Part shown: piece by piece, positions 33,296 to 45,561 of the stretch
Position numbering within the stretch: position 1 is the first letter of the stretch
Layout of the letters: each line of letters begins with the position of its first letter
Source of the DNA: Perkinsus olseni
Taxonomy: Eukaryota; Perkinsozoa; Perkinsida
Length of the DNA stretch: 64,000 nt
Direction of reading: 5' to 3'
Assembly: GCA_013115125.1 (NCBI GenBank)
Contig: JABANN010000019.1
Coordinates: forward strand, 62,001-126,000
The notes under the pieces: generated by a model
Told to the model about the DNA's origin: nothing
Databases searched by the model: none
What the model saw: only the letters and a program-made list of their open reading frames with translations
Translations under genes and position numbers: made by a program

Positions 33296-36200
33296 ATGTC
33301 TAGCGCGTCTCCGGGAAAGCAGGAGGGCGAGATCGCAGCTCTAACTCGGGATGTCGTGGACAGCATTTGCGCAGCTCAAGTCGTGACGAGCCTGAGCCAA
33401 TGCGTCAAGGAGCTGCTGGAGAATTCGTTAGACGCTGTATGTAATACGGGTGGCTCACAGGCCAGACGGTCACCTGCCGTGCCTGCCTTCACTGTGAAGT
33501 ATAAAGTCTGCCGTCCAGTTGTCGCGAAAAAAAACTGTATAAGAGTCCGCGTGTGGACCAATAGCTCAATAGCTGGTACAAAGTGTTACGCAATTGACAT
33601 TTCTCAAACACTCTTCTACGCCGGTATTTCCATGATTTACTTTCGTTTCGCAGGGTGCCAGCAGCATTACTATAACCCTCGTTAACAACGGAATTGATAT
33701 GATATCAGTATCGGATGATGGATGCGGGGTATCTGAGGAGAATTGGTCTACCCTGTGCCGATGGCATGCGACCAGCAAGGTCGATACTCTCGATGGCCGG
33801 ACAGATGATCTCCGGTTGGGCTACAGTGACTTTGGCTTCCGAGGAGAGGCGTTGGCGGCGATGTGCGGCCTTAGCAATGGGGGAGTCATCGTTCTCACTC
33901 GGACAGGGGACTCGCAACTCGGACTTGGAAGGGTGCTGGTGTATGACAAAACAGGTCGCCTTGCCAGTAGTGACGGTGAAGCTGCGCGGGGAGTTGGTAC
34001 CACTGTCACTGTACGGGGACTGTTCAAAGGCCTTCCGGTGAGACTCAGGGAGTTCGAGAGGAGTGCTAAGAAGCAAGTCACGGCAACCGTAGAGCTCATA
34101 CAGGCTTACGCTGTTATACGGCATGATGTCGCTTTCCGTCTGTCATGCGACGGCCGTTCTTTACTCGCTACGAATGCCGAGAGCGATATGGACACAGCGA
34201 TACGGAAAGTGTGCTGTCTATCCCCGGCGGAGCTCCTAGGCATGACCCGCATCGAGTTGAATGGGGAGGATAGTAGGTGGACTCTGAAGGCCTGGCTCTC
34301 CCCTCCGACTAGCGTCGTTCGCCCTGGTGTGGTACATGCCCAGTGGCTCTATGTAGGAGGGCGTCCGGTGGACATGCCAGTGAGAGTGAGTAGGACCATC
34401 AACCAACTGTACAAGAGGTTCCAGACGACCCTGGCGTTAGAGAGAAAGAGCGGCCGTACTTGGATAGCTGTATTATCGGTTGAGCTCGGAGATGATGTGG
34501 ACGCGGCTGATGTGAACTCGTCGAAGGATAAGAGAGCAGTCATACTGGATTTCGAGGCCGAGCTGTGTGATAAGATCACCGAGAGGGTCGAGGAAGACTG
34601 GTCCAGTGCTTCCAGCCAAACCGCTGTTCAAGTGGGAAGCAGCTGTAAACAGCAGAGGAGGCTAGACGATTGGCTGAGGAAAGACGATAGTATCATGGTC
34701 AAGGCACCAACTAAGAAAGAGGAACAGTGTGCTCGAACGCAGCGACAGGAACAATGGACTCCGCGAAGTGCAGGGCGACCCGAGGTGCCCGCTCCGAGAA
34801 AAAGCATCATCACCCCGCCAGCTAGGCACTCTGATTGCCCTCCAGTGGGGGATTTGATCCGGGTCAGTGTGCCTCCAAGCACTCAGCTTCGGAAACGCCG
34901 GGACAGTCTGGATACACCACGGAAGGAGCCTCGACATGAGACCGACTCGCCGGCCTCGGCGTTGCTGGTACGGACTGTACAGGACGTGCTGGCTGAGAGC
35001 GCAAGGAAGTCTCGAAATTCAGAGATAAGGGACACCACTCAGTCCGAGATCGCCAGTGAGCCGTGCGAAGAAGAGGAGAGCCCTGTGGAGGTACCAGCCT
35101 CGATAGCGGACGACTCTCATCGAGAAACAGTTGGCAGCGGAGATTCGCGAACGATATCGTCTTCATTGAGCGATGATAGATTAACAGCGGATATTACTAC
35201 GCAGCTTCGATCTCGAGCGGGTGATTCATTCGCTCCTTCGGAGAGCTCTGGTGTCACCGAGTCTTCTGCAGCGGAAATTCAGGAGCAAATGGAGGACGCA
35301 GCTTCCGATGTTGGTGATTTCAAAGTTGGGGACGGCGCTGGGGAACTGATCAGCGCGTCGCGGAAGCGGCAGAGAGAAGAGAGCCCTGAGAGCATTGGAC
35401 GGAAATTGATGAAAGTTTCGACCCCACCGGACGACCAAGCCGGGGATGAATTTGACCAGGGCTTCAATGCCACATTCCACGTGAAGCTAGGGAAGAAGCA
35501 CTTTGAGGCTATGCGGGTGATTGGGCAGTTCAACAAAGGGTTTATCATAACAGTTCTCGAGGGTCGATGGCTATTCATATTGGATCAGCATGCCTGTGAC
35601 GAGAAGACCATATTCGAGACCCTCAACAGAACGTCAGAACTGAAGTCTCAGCCTATGGTTGTTCCGGTGAGGCTCAGCCTGCCGCCCCCTATTGAGTCGT
35701 GTATCAGGAGCTCACGGAAAGAGATAGAAGTGAGTGGGAGCCGACAGTCGTGCTCGGTCATGGCGCTTTTCTATTGCGCTTCTGATACGCCTTCCCGGCG
35801 ATCCCTGAGTAAAGTGAACCCGTTGGCAGCTCCACTTTTCCAGGCGTGTGGGTTCCGTTTCAACTTCGACGATGAAGCCCCTATCGGCTCCCGGGTTCAG
35901 CTGACGTCCCTTGGCGTAGCCTCCGGCTTGGGATTCGAGAGGAGTCGGCCTCTCACCAAAGAGGACTTCGTCGACCTAGCGAGCCTTTTACTCGATCGAG
36001 GAGCGACAGGTCGGCCCGACGACGAAGGTGGGGACCGAACGCAGTCGGTCGTCATTTCGTCACTCACGCCATTCTACTGCCAGCCCCATCAGCCTCGCTG
36101 TTCTGGTCATCATCCCTCGGTCACTGTCTGCGACCTCCTCGCGTATGGTCGATGCTGGCTTCTCGAGCGTGCAGGACAGCCATAATGATAGGGGACTCAC

Positions 36201-36435
36201 TGGGTCGTAAGAAAATGGAGGGAGTAGTGCGGAAGATGGCTGGTGAGCCGGCATGAAGTCTTCGCTAGCTCTGCATGGGTGAGTATCTACAGGCCTTAAC
36301 CAGCCGTGGAACTGTCCACATGGCCGGCCCACCATGCGTTTGCTTGCAAAGCTCTCTGCTTGCGGCAGAGGGAAGGACACAGTAATTCAAGAATATGCAG
36401 CTGAGCCATTTGATAATTTACTTGAACGTTTGTAA
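33296..36435 (+). CDS. PMS2: MutL homologue of the PMS2 type (mismatch repair)
   Basis: Mismatch-repair endonuclease subunit that normally pairs with MLH1 and nicks DNA after MutS recognition. ATG at 33296 leads to CVKELLENSLDA (ATP-site Asn), an intron to about 33,650, then GASSITITLVNNGIDMISVS with DDGCG and GYSDFGFRGEAL and VGTTVTVRGLFKGLPVR, the GHKL ATPase motifs. A long acidic Ser-rich linker follows. The C-terminal domain has VIGQFNKGFIITVL and DQHACDEKTIFETL, a complete DQHA-x2-E-x4-E metal site. Two introns (about 36,017-36,083 and 36,233-36,282) give PRVWSMLASRACRTAIMIGD (ACR motif) and LNQPWNCPHGRPTMRLL (CPHGRPT motif). All endonuclease motifs are present, so it should be active. 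It ends LLERL at 36435. Confidence 0.93.
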
Positions 36436-36519
36436 CTTGCGATGAGTTGATGCTTGAGTTCTCCTCTCGCTGGCCGGATTCGAGTATCCTCCCATCAGTT
36501 TTGTCGGAATCCTCAGGGA

Positions 36520-37189
36520 ATGTCTGTCCCTGGCCGATCGACTACACGAGGAAGCGGGGTGCCGTACGGCTCTCCAGTGTCGTCGGCCTCATCCCCTCCA
36601 GGGGCTGCTATCGGTGACCTTGGGCCCTCTCCCTCTACTCGGGCGATTTTGAATCCTCAGGAGGGAGTTGTGGTTAAAGGTGACATGGCCATCATAGCAA
36701 TTTGCAAGTGAGTCTCTAAAGCGGTCGTTTCGAACATTCACTTGCATGCCTCAGACATTTGAACGGCATGGCTGGTTCCAAGGGGGGCTTCATATTGAGG
36801 GAGCTCGACGACAACACTTTGTTTTGCAAGACTTCTGTGCGTGGAGCGGCGGATTATTTCTAAACGACGTCTTGCATTACCAGGTTCAAGATTGGCTGCG
36901 TATGGATGTTTCTAAGGAGCTCAGCAAGCTGCTCAGTTTGGGGGAAGACAGTCCGGCTGACGGGCGCTCACCGGTAGTTCTACGGAGAGTTTTTACGGCG
37001 ACGGAAAGGGCCTGAGAAGCTCCCGGTTGATTTTCTCGCCTTTGGCAGGACGACAATTGGGGTTTTGGGGCCACACCTCCCGACAGCAGTGTTGATGGCG
37101 GGAGTTCATCGAGGAGAGCAGGTTCGAAGAAGAGAGGCCGGCGTACAGGCACTAGCGTCTCGACAAGCAAACGAACCAAAAAATGGTGA
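36520..37189 (+). CDS. Small basic nuclear-looking protein, unknown
   Basis: Three exons joined in phase: MSVPGRSTTRGSGVPYGSPV through VVVKGDMAIIAIC; KHLNGMAGSKGGFILRELDD with NTLFCKTS; and VQDWLRMDVSKELSKLLSLG with PVVLRRVFTATER. A last exon after an intron near 37,020-37,050 gives NWGFGATPPDSS and a C-terminal basic block, KKRGRRTGTSVSTSKRTKKW, typical of a nuclear localisation signal. It follows PMS2 by only 85 bases on the same strand. I do not recognise the central domain; a chromatin or replication role would be a guess. Confidence 0.58.
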
Positions 37190-37639
37190 CCCGTGTCTCA
37201 AGCTTTCATCGTGTCCTTGAGTTGCTGACGAGTTTCTACCCCGTGTTTCAGCTCAGTCGTGATTTGAGACTATCAAGGCTCAGCAGTGCCGACCGATAGC
37301 ATATGACTGCAACGACGCAACACTAGTACAACAGTGAAATATCGTACTGCGGTGATAGAGTTCATTGCAATCACGTCATTTTCCATCCTTGAGCCCCAAC
37401 CGTTTGCCTCTAAGAACGAGATCTTTCTCCAACTCTTCGTCCCCATTACCAGGCCTCTTGAACATTGGCTGCGCCCGCAGCTCTGCCAGTTGATCTGTCC
37501 AACCTCAATACGAACCGAAGCGTCCAGTTTCGCTCTTCACTCACTCTTTATCGCTTCCTTGAGAAGTGCTTTCAGCTTTTCAGTCGTTAAACTCATTAGA
37601 TTATTAAAACTGGGCTTCCCCTCATTCGGTCGAACATCT

Positions 37640-39732
37640 ATCATTCGCCGGTCATAGGCCCGATATACACCGGGAAACTGATGGGAACAATCTCGGATAG
37701 TACCTCGGGATCCTCCACTCTACCTGTGCGAGAGGATATACCTTGCCGCGTCCCTCCTGGTCGATGTCATCCTCCTCTTCCCAGTCCTGTAGACCCACAA
37801 CTCTGTAAATGAAGACAAGCAAAGCGCTATAAGATATGAAAACACTCGCTATTGGTAGTACCGAAAGCCTTGCCTCGCGAGCTCCTTCTCATAGTCGAAG
37901 TTGGCCGGCGGCCAAGGGGGCATGGCGTACCTAACTCACGAATGCCCATGTCAGCGAAATACGATCGGAAAGAGAATAAGCTCACCACCAACGGCATAGA
38001 ACTTCGCTCACAAGCTGTTCTTTTTCCGACCGATTTATCTTCTTTTTCGACACTGGGGTCGCCACACCTTCGAGACGGCAAGGCGTTCCGTGAATTGGTT
38101 AGTGCCAACGACAGCTCACTCGACTCGCGCTTCACTTTCTTGTCGGCTCTAGACTTCTTCTTCGCTCGCTCCTCCGACTTGACGGACTCCGACTTGGGTC
38201 GAGCTCGTCGCCGACCCTTTGTGGATCGTGCAGGAGTAGAAGAGGCTCCGCGAGAAGAGCCTGACCAGGACAGTCTGTTACAAACTACCGCACAACCGAG
38301 AGCGCCCAGCGGGAAGTGCCTTGCTGTGGCGTGGTGAGATGCAAAAGCACTACTGTCCTACCATAGTCCTCATCGTCATCGTCTTCCTCATCGTCGTCAT
38401 TATCGTCCTCCACCTGAGCGTCTGAATCATCATCTTGCTCATCGCTAGCATCATCCTCATCATCATCCTCATCGCTATCTTCGTCTTCAGTATACTTCAG
38501 TACCTACTTCCTTCAGGATGCTACAACCAGGATTCATGGACTTCTACTGCTAGAGACCACGATCAGTAGCACCTTGCGCTGCGCCGTGCGTTTTCTCCGT
38601 CTGATGATGGGTTGATCGCTATCTTCGGAACTAGCATCCTCATCAGGCGATGTGGTTTGATCTGGCGAGGAGCTGGATGTCGACGTCCGAGCCACCTGAG
38701 GTTCGCGTGCAATCTTTGCTTCACCAGAGTGAGACATCCCTACAGCAGGGGTGTTCTCGGGGGACTTCACAATCGGCGTTTGATCGAGTGCCTTGGTTGC
38801 CTTGGGCGTTGCGGACTCATCCTTCGTCAAAGCTTTCGCGGGGCGTGTGGGGGCTGCGAGATATCACAATAAGGACGGAATTGAGTGGCCGGTCCGGCGG
38901 AATAGATGCTCCCGACTCAAGTTGATCGAGAGGACTCCTGCGAATCGAAGTATATTCCATGGGAGAATTTGCTCCCGAGTCCATTCGAAAACCTCTCCGA
39001 TACAATCGCCCGTTGAAATTGCGCCCTTCTACTGACTCGGAGATGTGCAAGGAAAGAAGTATATTTATAACTGTAGCAATGCGGATGCGGGGGGAATGAT
39101 ATACTCCACGGACGGACGGGACTACGGTGTTCACTCAGTGCCGACGCAATGACGAAAAAACAGCGACACGACTAAGGAAGGCTTACTCGTAACTCCACTC
39201 ATATTCTCTCCCGCGGGAGGAGGCGACGCGGCAGGCGATATTAGAGCCTACGAAAAAAACTATGATTCGGCACAAGCCTCGGGGGAAGGATTGGTCTCGG
39301 CATGAGTTACACAGTGATACGCGAAATGTCGCTACGCGACAGCATAGCAATAATACCAACAACCTGCACGCGAGTGCACCACATGATACTGCATCCTGTA
39401 CTGAGTCAACCTTCAATAGAAAGCTCATTACTACACACATCATGAGAAACATAATAATCCTGGGTTAGTCAATAGTGATGCGGTAAAGGTAATTACGCGA
39501 AATTATGTATTTTGACACGACATTGCCGACCACAACAGACCGTACCCCCTACTACAGTGCTGCCAATTGGCTTGTCATCATCAGAGTCAGAGTCGTCGTC
39601 TTCACTATCGGATTCGATGTTGATCCTCCTCCTTTTATGGCTGCCACCTCCCAACAACAAGTCGGAGTCATTCCCAGCGGACAGGCCGCCCTGGGAAGTA
39701 GCGGCAACAACCGCGGCTGCAGAGGACAACAT
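37640..39732 (-). CDS. Acidic and basic low-complexity protein, probably nuclear
   Basis: Minus-strand exons: MLSSAAAVVAATSQGGLSAG and KRRRINIESDSEDDDSDSDD from the ATG at 39732; GRLYRRGFRMDSGANSPMEY; TKDESATPKATKALDQTPIV with EDSDQPIIRRRKRTAQRK; a run of Asp/Glu over 38,345-38,500; and ESVKSEERAKKKSRADKKVK. Tracts of acidic residues beside basic blocks are usual in chromatin and nucleolar proteins. The C-terminus is not settled: one frame ends ANFDYEKELARQGFRYYQ near 37,855, another continues to VVGLQDWEEEDDIDQEGRGK and stops near 37,645. No enzymatic motif is visible. The call rests on composition and an exon chain, so the boundaries are approximate. Confidence 0.5.
38345..38510. repeat. 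Trinucleotide-rich tract coding for Asp/Glu run
   Basis: Plus-strand sequence is rich in TCATC, TCCTC and TCGTC units. On the minus strand it codes an uninterrupted acidic run with few other residues, inside the low-complexity gene described here. Such tracts change length easily. Confidence 0.6.
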
Positions 39733-40393
39733 GAGAGAGGAACACAATACGGTTGGCTCAGCAAGCCTGCGGTCAGGATAGCGATACTTTTACCACGCTC
39801 CGCCCTATTCATCTACGAGCAATCTTCGATCAGCGCGTATTGATCGTGGCATGTCAACATTTTGGTGATACGAGAGCTCTGCAAATCGATCGGTCGGGCG
39901 TCCGCGTAAGACTCTGCGCATAAGGACCTCCGTTTCGTAGACCCGCGTACCTCCTCTCTCAGTGGAGGGGTTAATGCTCTGTAACCTCGTCCATGTTAAG
40001 GCACTGAGATTTCCAGATATACTCTTACTGAGGAGATCCCCAGCCAAGCGTGGCTCGCTGTTCTTGTCATACTACTACTGTTCCCTGCAGAATCACCTTG
40101 CGCCGTGATCGTTTGCTGTAATACGTCTATGGTCTAAGTCTTAGACTCTAAGAAGCGTTTAACTGCCCGTTGGTGCCTCCTCTAGTGTCGTCTTGTCTGG
40201 ACAACCAGATCCTACAAAGTCTAGTTCGGTTTATATCCTCTTCTGCTTTTCTTGTTGTGTCCAGTGACCGTCAATAACTTCTGTGGGGTTTTCATGCGGA
40301 CTTGCTTGGCATGCTACCGTCGTTGAAGCTGTGTGATGGCGATGTGCAGGTTCCGTTCAGTGAAATTCCTGGCTCTTGCGCCTTCCTGGGCTC
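39733..40393. other. Divergent spacer upstream of PEPCK
   Basis: Separates the minus-strand acidic protein from the plus-strand PEPCK, so it should hold both promoters. The minus strand is open at 39805-40047, but I could not link it to a gene. Confidence 0.4.
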
Positions 40394-43285
40394 ATGTCTG
40401 ACATGCTCAGCGACCCCCACACCTTCCTGGAGCTGCTCAAGCAGCAGATAGAGCAGAATCTGAAGACCCATGTTGGCCACAGCGACGCCCCGGTGAGTCG
40501 CCTATTTTCCCGATCCACCTGTGATGTGTTATTAACGAAGCATAGTGCGCGGATATCTGTACCAGCGTATATGTACTCAGTTGTGCTTTCAGGTGATGTC
40601 GAAGTCGGATGCTTTCGATCTGTCCCAGTTCACGAGCAAGGTGCAGTTTGAGAAGGAGATGAATGAGCAAGGTCTCAAGGTGGAGACCATCTTCCACAAC
40701 TCCGCTCCGCCCATCCTGTGAGTTCAGCTGACCTTTCCTCCATCATGTATCCCTCTCAACGGGGAGCTTGACGTACTTCCAGTGTGACGCTCGCGCGAAT
40801 CAGGTACGAGCAGGCTTTGAAGCACGAAAAGGGTTCCTTCATCACTAGTACCGGTGCATTAGCCGTCAGCAGTGGGCGCAAGACGGGCCGTTCGCCAAGC
40901 GACAAACGCATCGTGGATAGCCCCGTCGGGCATTGGGCCTTCACTAACGAGATTTGGTGGGGCAAGGCAAGACCCGGCATCTCGCGTCTCGGCGTGAGCT
41001 TATCGCCGTGCTTCTTACAGGTGAATATCAAGCTAAAGGACGAAGCGTTTCTCACCAACCGCGAGCGCGCTATCGATTATCTCAACACCCGAGACCAGCT
41101 CTATGTCATCGATGCCTTCGCGGGGTGGTGTGAAAGCTACAGAATCAAGGTGGGCGCGCTCACTTCTCTCTGCTTCAACGGTCGATATACTTTATTGTTC
41201 CTATCATCGTCGCAGACATTACTGCTCGTCGACTTATCGTTGAAGGAGTCTCACGTTATGCTACTCAGATACGGGTGATCACTTCCAGAGCGTATCATGC
41301 TCTGTTCATGCAAAACATGCTCGTCATGCCGACACCGGAGCAACTGAAAGACTTTGGCCATCCTGATTTCATCATTTACAATGCCGGTTGCTTCCCAGCC
41401 AATCGCTACACCTCTGGAATGACGAGCAGTAAGTATCCGCGCACCTTGTTGCACTTTAACGATCTGCTGCGAGTTGATTGTGTCTCTGTACAGGTACTTC
41501 TGTTTGCGTTCATTTCCAACGCAGAGAGATGGTTATTTTGGGCACTGAGTACGCTGGCGAGATGAAGAAGGGGATTCTCACTCTCATGATGTAAGCAATT
41601 CCTCGGGTTAGTCTGAAATAAACTAGACGTGCTCGCGCATTGTGTTCGCAATGCGACAAGCTTTCGTCAACATTGTCATCCACTGTGGCCCAGGTATGCT
41701 ATGCCCATGAAGATGCAGCTCCCCCTTCACTCTTCATGCAATGTTGGTCGCGAGAAGGGAGATGTTACCCTCTTTTTCGGCCTCTCCGGTACGAAACGCT
41801 TCCTCGGACCGCAAATTTGATCGCGGATGCAGGAACGGGCAAGACAACTCTGTCCGCTGACGTGAATCGAGATCTTCTTGGTGACGACGAACATGTGTGG
41901 AGTGATACCGGTGAGACTCCATTCTACATCTTGGGTTTGCGACGAGGGTCTCGAGGGCATTCGACCTGTCAGGCGTCTTTAATGTCGAAGGAGGCTGTTA
42001 CGCGAAGGCTATCGATCTCACTCATGACAACGAGCCAGAGATATTTGATGCGATCCGTTTCGGAGCGGTCAGTGGGTCTTTCATAACGTTTTTCCGGTCG
42101 ACTGCTCGGATTCCTAGGCTTCTGAGAACGTAGTGGAGTTTTGCTGTACTATTTGTCGTGTGCTCAGGTTCTAGAGAACGTCGTCTTTGATTCTAGTACT
42201 CGAGTCGTGGACTACCATGACACCAGTGTGACGGAGAACACCCGATGTGCGTATCCTCTCAGCCACATACCTAACTCGATAATACCAGCTGTGGTGAGTC
42301 TAGTCCTTCAGCGGCGATGTGAACCGTCTTCCTTTACTGCTGGAGTTGCCTTAATCAGGTTGATACACATCCTTCGAACGTCGTCCTGCTGTGTTGCGAT
42401 GCGTTCGGTGTTCTGCCTCCCGTCTCTGTTCTCGATCCCGACCAAGTGCAGTACTATTTCATATCGGGCTATACGGCCAAGGTGGCAGGTAAGGAGAATC
42501 CTTCTGCTCGCGAATTGATTAGCAGTTTTGGTCTTGATAGGTACGGAGCAAGGCATCACTGAGCCTACTGCAACGTTCTCGGCTTGCTTCGGGGCCCCCT
42601 TCCTGGTATGGCACCCGGTAGTTTATGCTGAGATGCTCTCCCACAAGATCCAGAAGCACAAGTGTAAGCTGTCACCGGTGTGTGTGTCGTTACGCAGTGA
42701 CCGCCGATTCCGTCACGAAGTGATTCGAAGCCTCAAGACCGACTTAGCTGTATTTGTATGCAAAGTGTGCTTCTCCCAGGCACAGCGTATTTGCTCAATA
42801 CAGGCTGGATTGGTGGCGGCTATGGTGAAGGGAAGAGATGCAGTTTGAAGTGAGTACAGTGCTATAGTCGAAGCTCGTTATCATCTTAATCAGATATACG
42901 CGTAAGATGATCGATGCTATGCACGATGGAACTCTGAAGGGTATGGTCGATGATGGCGAGCATAATTTCGATACTCTTCCTTTATTTAATCTGAAGGTGA
43001 TATGGAGCTCTTCGGGCTGAAGTTTTCCAAGCGTTTTGAATTGCAGGTACCGAAGTCATTGCCTGGTGTCCCGGAGCATATCCTCTACCCCAAGGATGGT
43101 TGGGAAGATAAGGAAAAGTGAGCCTCGTTGTATCGTCAGCTATCGCTATGTCGAGCTTGGCCTGCTTCTTCTGTAGATTCGATGCCACTCTGACGAAGTT
43201 AGCCAAATTGTTTGAGCAGAACTTCCAAGAGTACGCAGACAGATGCCCACAGTCCGTTAGAGAGGCGGGGCCTCAAGTGGAATAA
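40394..43285 (+). CDS. Phosphoenolpyruvate carboxykinase (ATP)
   Basis: Converts oxaloacetate and ATP to phosphoenolpyruvate, ADP and CO2, the entry step to gluconeogenesis. ATG at 40394 begins [20 protein letters not shown]. Conserved blocks: [16 protein letters not shown] (substrate Arg), FINAG-type [66 protein letters not shown] (P-loop, made by a splice at 41,790-41,831), [40 protein letters not shown] and [18 protein letters not shown]. The C-terminal exons give [20 protein letters not shown] and [20 protein letters not shown]. All are features of the ATP-dependent class used by plants, fungi and bacteria, not the GTP class of animals. About a dozen short introns are present. No targeting peptide is seen, which suggests a cytosolic enzyme. 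Confidence 0.93.
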
Positions 43286-43632
43286 GCTAAAATCGCCGTG
43301 GTCAGTCGAAACCGGTGTCACTTTTTGTTACGACTTCGTTTTACGGGGCTCAATCGCTCCTGTGTGTAAGAATATATCAGTCCTACCGAGAACTCTCCAT
43401 GTGGAGACCGGCGGTAGAGACGCAACTCTCGGTGTCTGACGGAATCGTATTTATGAGGATATCACGAGTATGTTTCTAATATCGCTAGTGGCGTTTCAGC
43501 AGTTGTCAATTATCAAGGGGGTGGGTTCTTGCGGTCTCTCTCATCGGTATGCCACTTCTGTTCTGACTTTTTCAGCGAGCTCCTTTCGAGGGGTTAGACG
43601 ATTGGAAGGCATCTCTTTATCCTTTTCGCAGT

Positions 43633-44329
43633 TTGCTCGCTCCCGACTTGAACCTTCAAAAGATGCCGGTGTATCCTTTGACAGCAGATGAAGCCGCCGC
43701 GATCTATGGCCGACAGCTTGCAGATGACGATGAAGATAAGTGCGGTGATCATGGACAACTCGAAACCGGTGGTATCTGCGAATGTGATGCTAATTGGTAT
43801 CACATCCAAATTGACGACGGATCTGTTATGTGAGATTTCGGGCCGCTGCGGAGTATCGCTCGTTTCAGTGGTCTTGCGGTTGACTCATATACTGCTTCAG
43901 GTGGTGTGCTTACAACAATAGAGAGACCCCTGATATTCCGGGGTACTACTGGGAAGAGAACGGACTCAGGCCAGGAGAGTACGAGGTGCGTTATATACGT
44001 TGTCGATCCTTGCGTTCTTGTGTTCAACCGATTCAGCGCCGTTGCTCAGTTGTTCCCGAGCAGAGAGCACCTGGACATCCTTGACATGCGTTTCTGGATC
44101 TTCGGCCTGCTCATATTTGAATGCTGGCTCCTGTGTTGGTAGGCTGCACGCTACCTCGTGCTCGTATTTTCTTCTCAGCTGTCGATTCATTCGAGACCGA
44201 TTCTGTGGGCCAAGTGTCGAGGAAGTGATAGCTCGTCTCCCTCCCGGGTGTAAGCTTGATCCATTCAGCAAGAGCAGCGCCAGATCCCTTCTGCTTTTTG
44301 CCCCAGATTACCGTCCGGAGAAGCCTTGA
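43633..44329 (+). CDS. Small EGF-like single-pass membrane protein A
   Basis: Exon with MPVYPLTADEAAAIYGRQL then KCGDHGQLETGGICECDANW and YHIQIDDGSV; a splice gives MWCAYNNRETPDIPGYYWEE with NGLRPGEYE; another leads to FPSREHLDILDMRFWIFGLL with IFECWLLC. That is C-x2-HG-x6-GxCxC plus a fourth Cys in a C-A-Y motif, then one membrane helix. A TTG|GTAGGC splice near 44,139 joins the helix to a cytoplasmic tail, CRFIRDRFCGPSVEEVIARL, ending SLLLFAPDYRPEKP at 44329. The same plan occurs in gene B. No signal peptide is seen; the true first exon may lie upstream, as a splice acceptor directly precedes 43,632. Function unknown. Confidence 0.6.
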
Positions 44330-44704
44330 AATTCTGTCGACTGGCTCACTTTGAAGTATCGAGATATTCGACCGTGGTGAGTACCCCGATTCACGCGATC
44401 TTTCGCCCTCACCCCTCGCGGCACAGCAACCAGCGTTCATTTAATCAGTCGTGATTAAGTCCCCCCTGTCAGGCTATCAGTCTTGTGATCAGCCTCTGTC
44501 GAGCCGTGCTCTTCGCATGTCCTTTAAATGCAGCTATGCGTGTGGCAATGGAAGTATAAAGTGCCGGCTTCACCTAAACGTCGCTGTGACTTGCGTGATC
44601 AGGGGGAAGCAGCGGGATCGTCGCGGTGCACCGCCTCAACTGCTTCACCGTTCTCTTTCAGTAACAGCTGCGTGTCACCCAGTGCGCCTTTAGTTTCGTC
44701 CAGG

Positions 44705-45357
44705 ATGAGCTCAGCTAACAAGGCTCAGTCGGCCACTCCGACCCCGTCGCTCAGTGACGAGGACTATAAGAAGGTCCAGAAGGCCGTGGACGAGGGTCGA
44801 TACCCGTGCAACAACGGCAATTTTAACCTCACCACTGGGCGATGTGTATGTGAGAAGAATTATGTGCACTTAATTTATGAGGATCGGATTGAGTGAGTAT
44901 CGACGAGGATTCTCGGTATGGTGAATCCACTGTTCCCTTCTGCTTCGGGTCATCGTTTTTTGTCCTTGTCAGTATGTGTACTTATCAAGAGAGGGTTATA
45001 GGATCCCCTTCTGCTCCTGGCTTCCACCTAGTCGATGATACGTTCAGAAGGGGAGACCTTATTGTGAGTGAGCATGAATCCCTCGCGGTTTATCTCTCGG
45101 TCGGCTGTTTGATATGTTCTTCTCGCAGACTGACGAGCGAGAGCTTGAGCCTGGGTATAACCCCTTGCTGTGGATCCTCATCCTAGTGGCTATAGAGGTC
45201 GCGCTGTTCGTTGTGTAGGAGGGGCGGGAACCCGGGAACCATCCACCATCTCCACCTCCACGCTCCGGTTGCTCTAACTTCGACTCCCACCACGTCTGTT
45301 TTCAGGCTGAAGATCCTCCGCAAACGCTGTGTCAAGTTCGTATCCTCCAAGAAATGA
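44705..45357 (+). CDS. Small EGF-like single-pass membrane protein B
   Basis: ATG at 44705: MSSANKAQSATPTPSLSDED, then YPCNNGNFNLTTGRCVCEKN with YVHLIYEDRI, a splice to DMCTYQERVIGSPSAPGFHL, then VDDTFRRGDLI and TDERELEPGYN. One membrane helix, PLLWILILVAIEVALFVV, is followed after a splice at 45,216-45,305 by the basic tail LKILRKRCVKFVSSKK. Four cysteines match gene A in spacing (C-x9-C-x-C then C-T-Y), and the N-terminal part lacks a signal peptide. The tail ends in K-K, similar to but not exactly a di-lysine ER retrieval signal. Most likely a type of small tail-proximal membrane protein; orientation is inferred from the basic tail. Confidence 0.66.
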
Positions 45358-45561
45358 AGAACGTTTTCTGCTATGCTACACGCATAGACCCTCCCTTGTC
45401 TAAAGGCAGAGTGAAGCTAAGATACAATGTTGCTGCATGACGTTCTAATCCTGAATAGCCAGTGAAGAGTGTGTGATAAGCAAAGCACTATGAATTTAGT
45501 ATTCCTGTGCTGCGGTGGGCGTTGGCTCGTGCCTGCTAACTCAGTTATTCCTGCATCTCTC

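Noticed and set aside
36520-37189. Extension of the PMS2 gene into the next exons
   Set aside because: PMS2 has a normal C-terminus after the CPHGRPT motif with a stop at 36435; the next exons start afresh.
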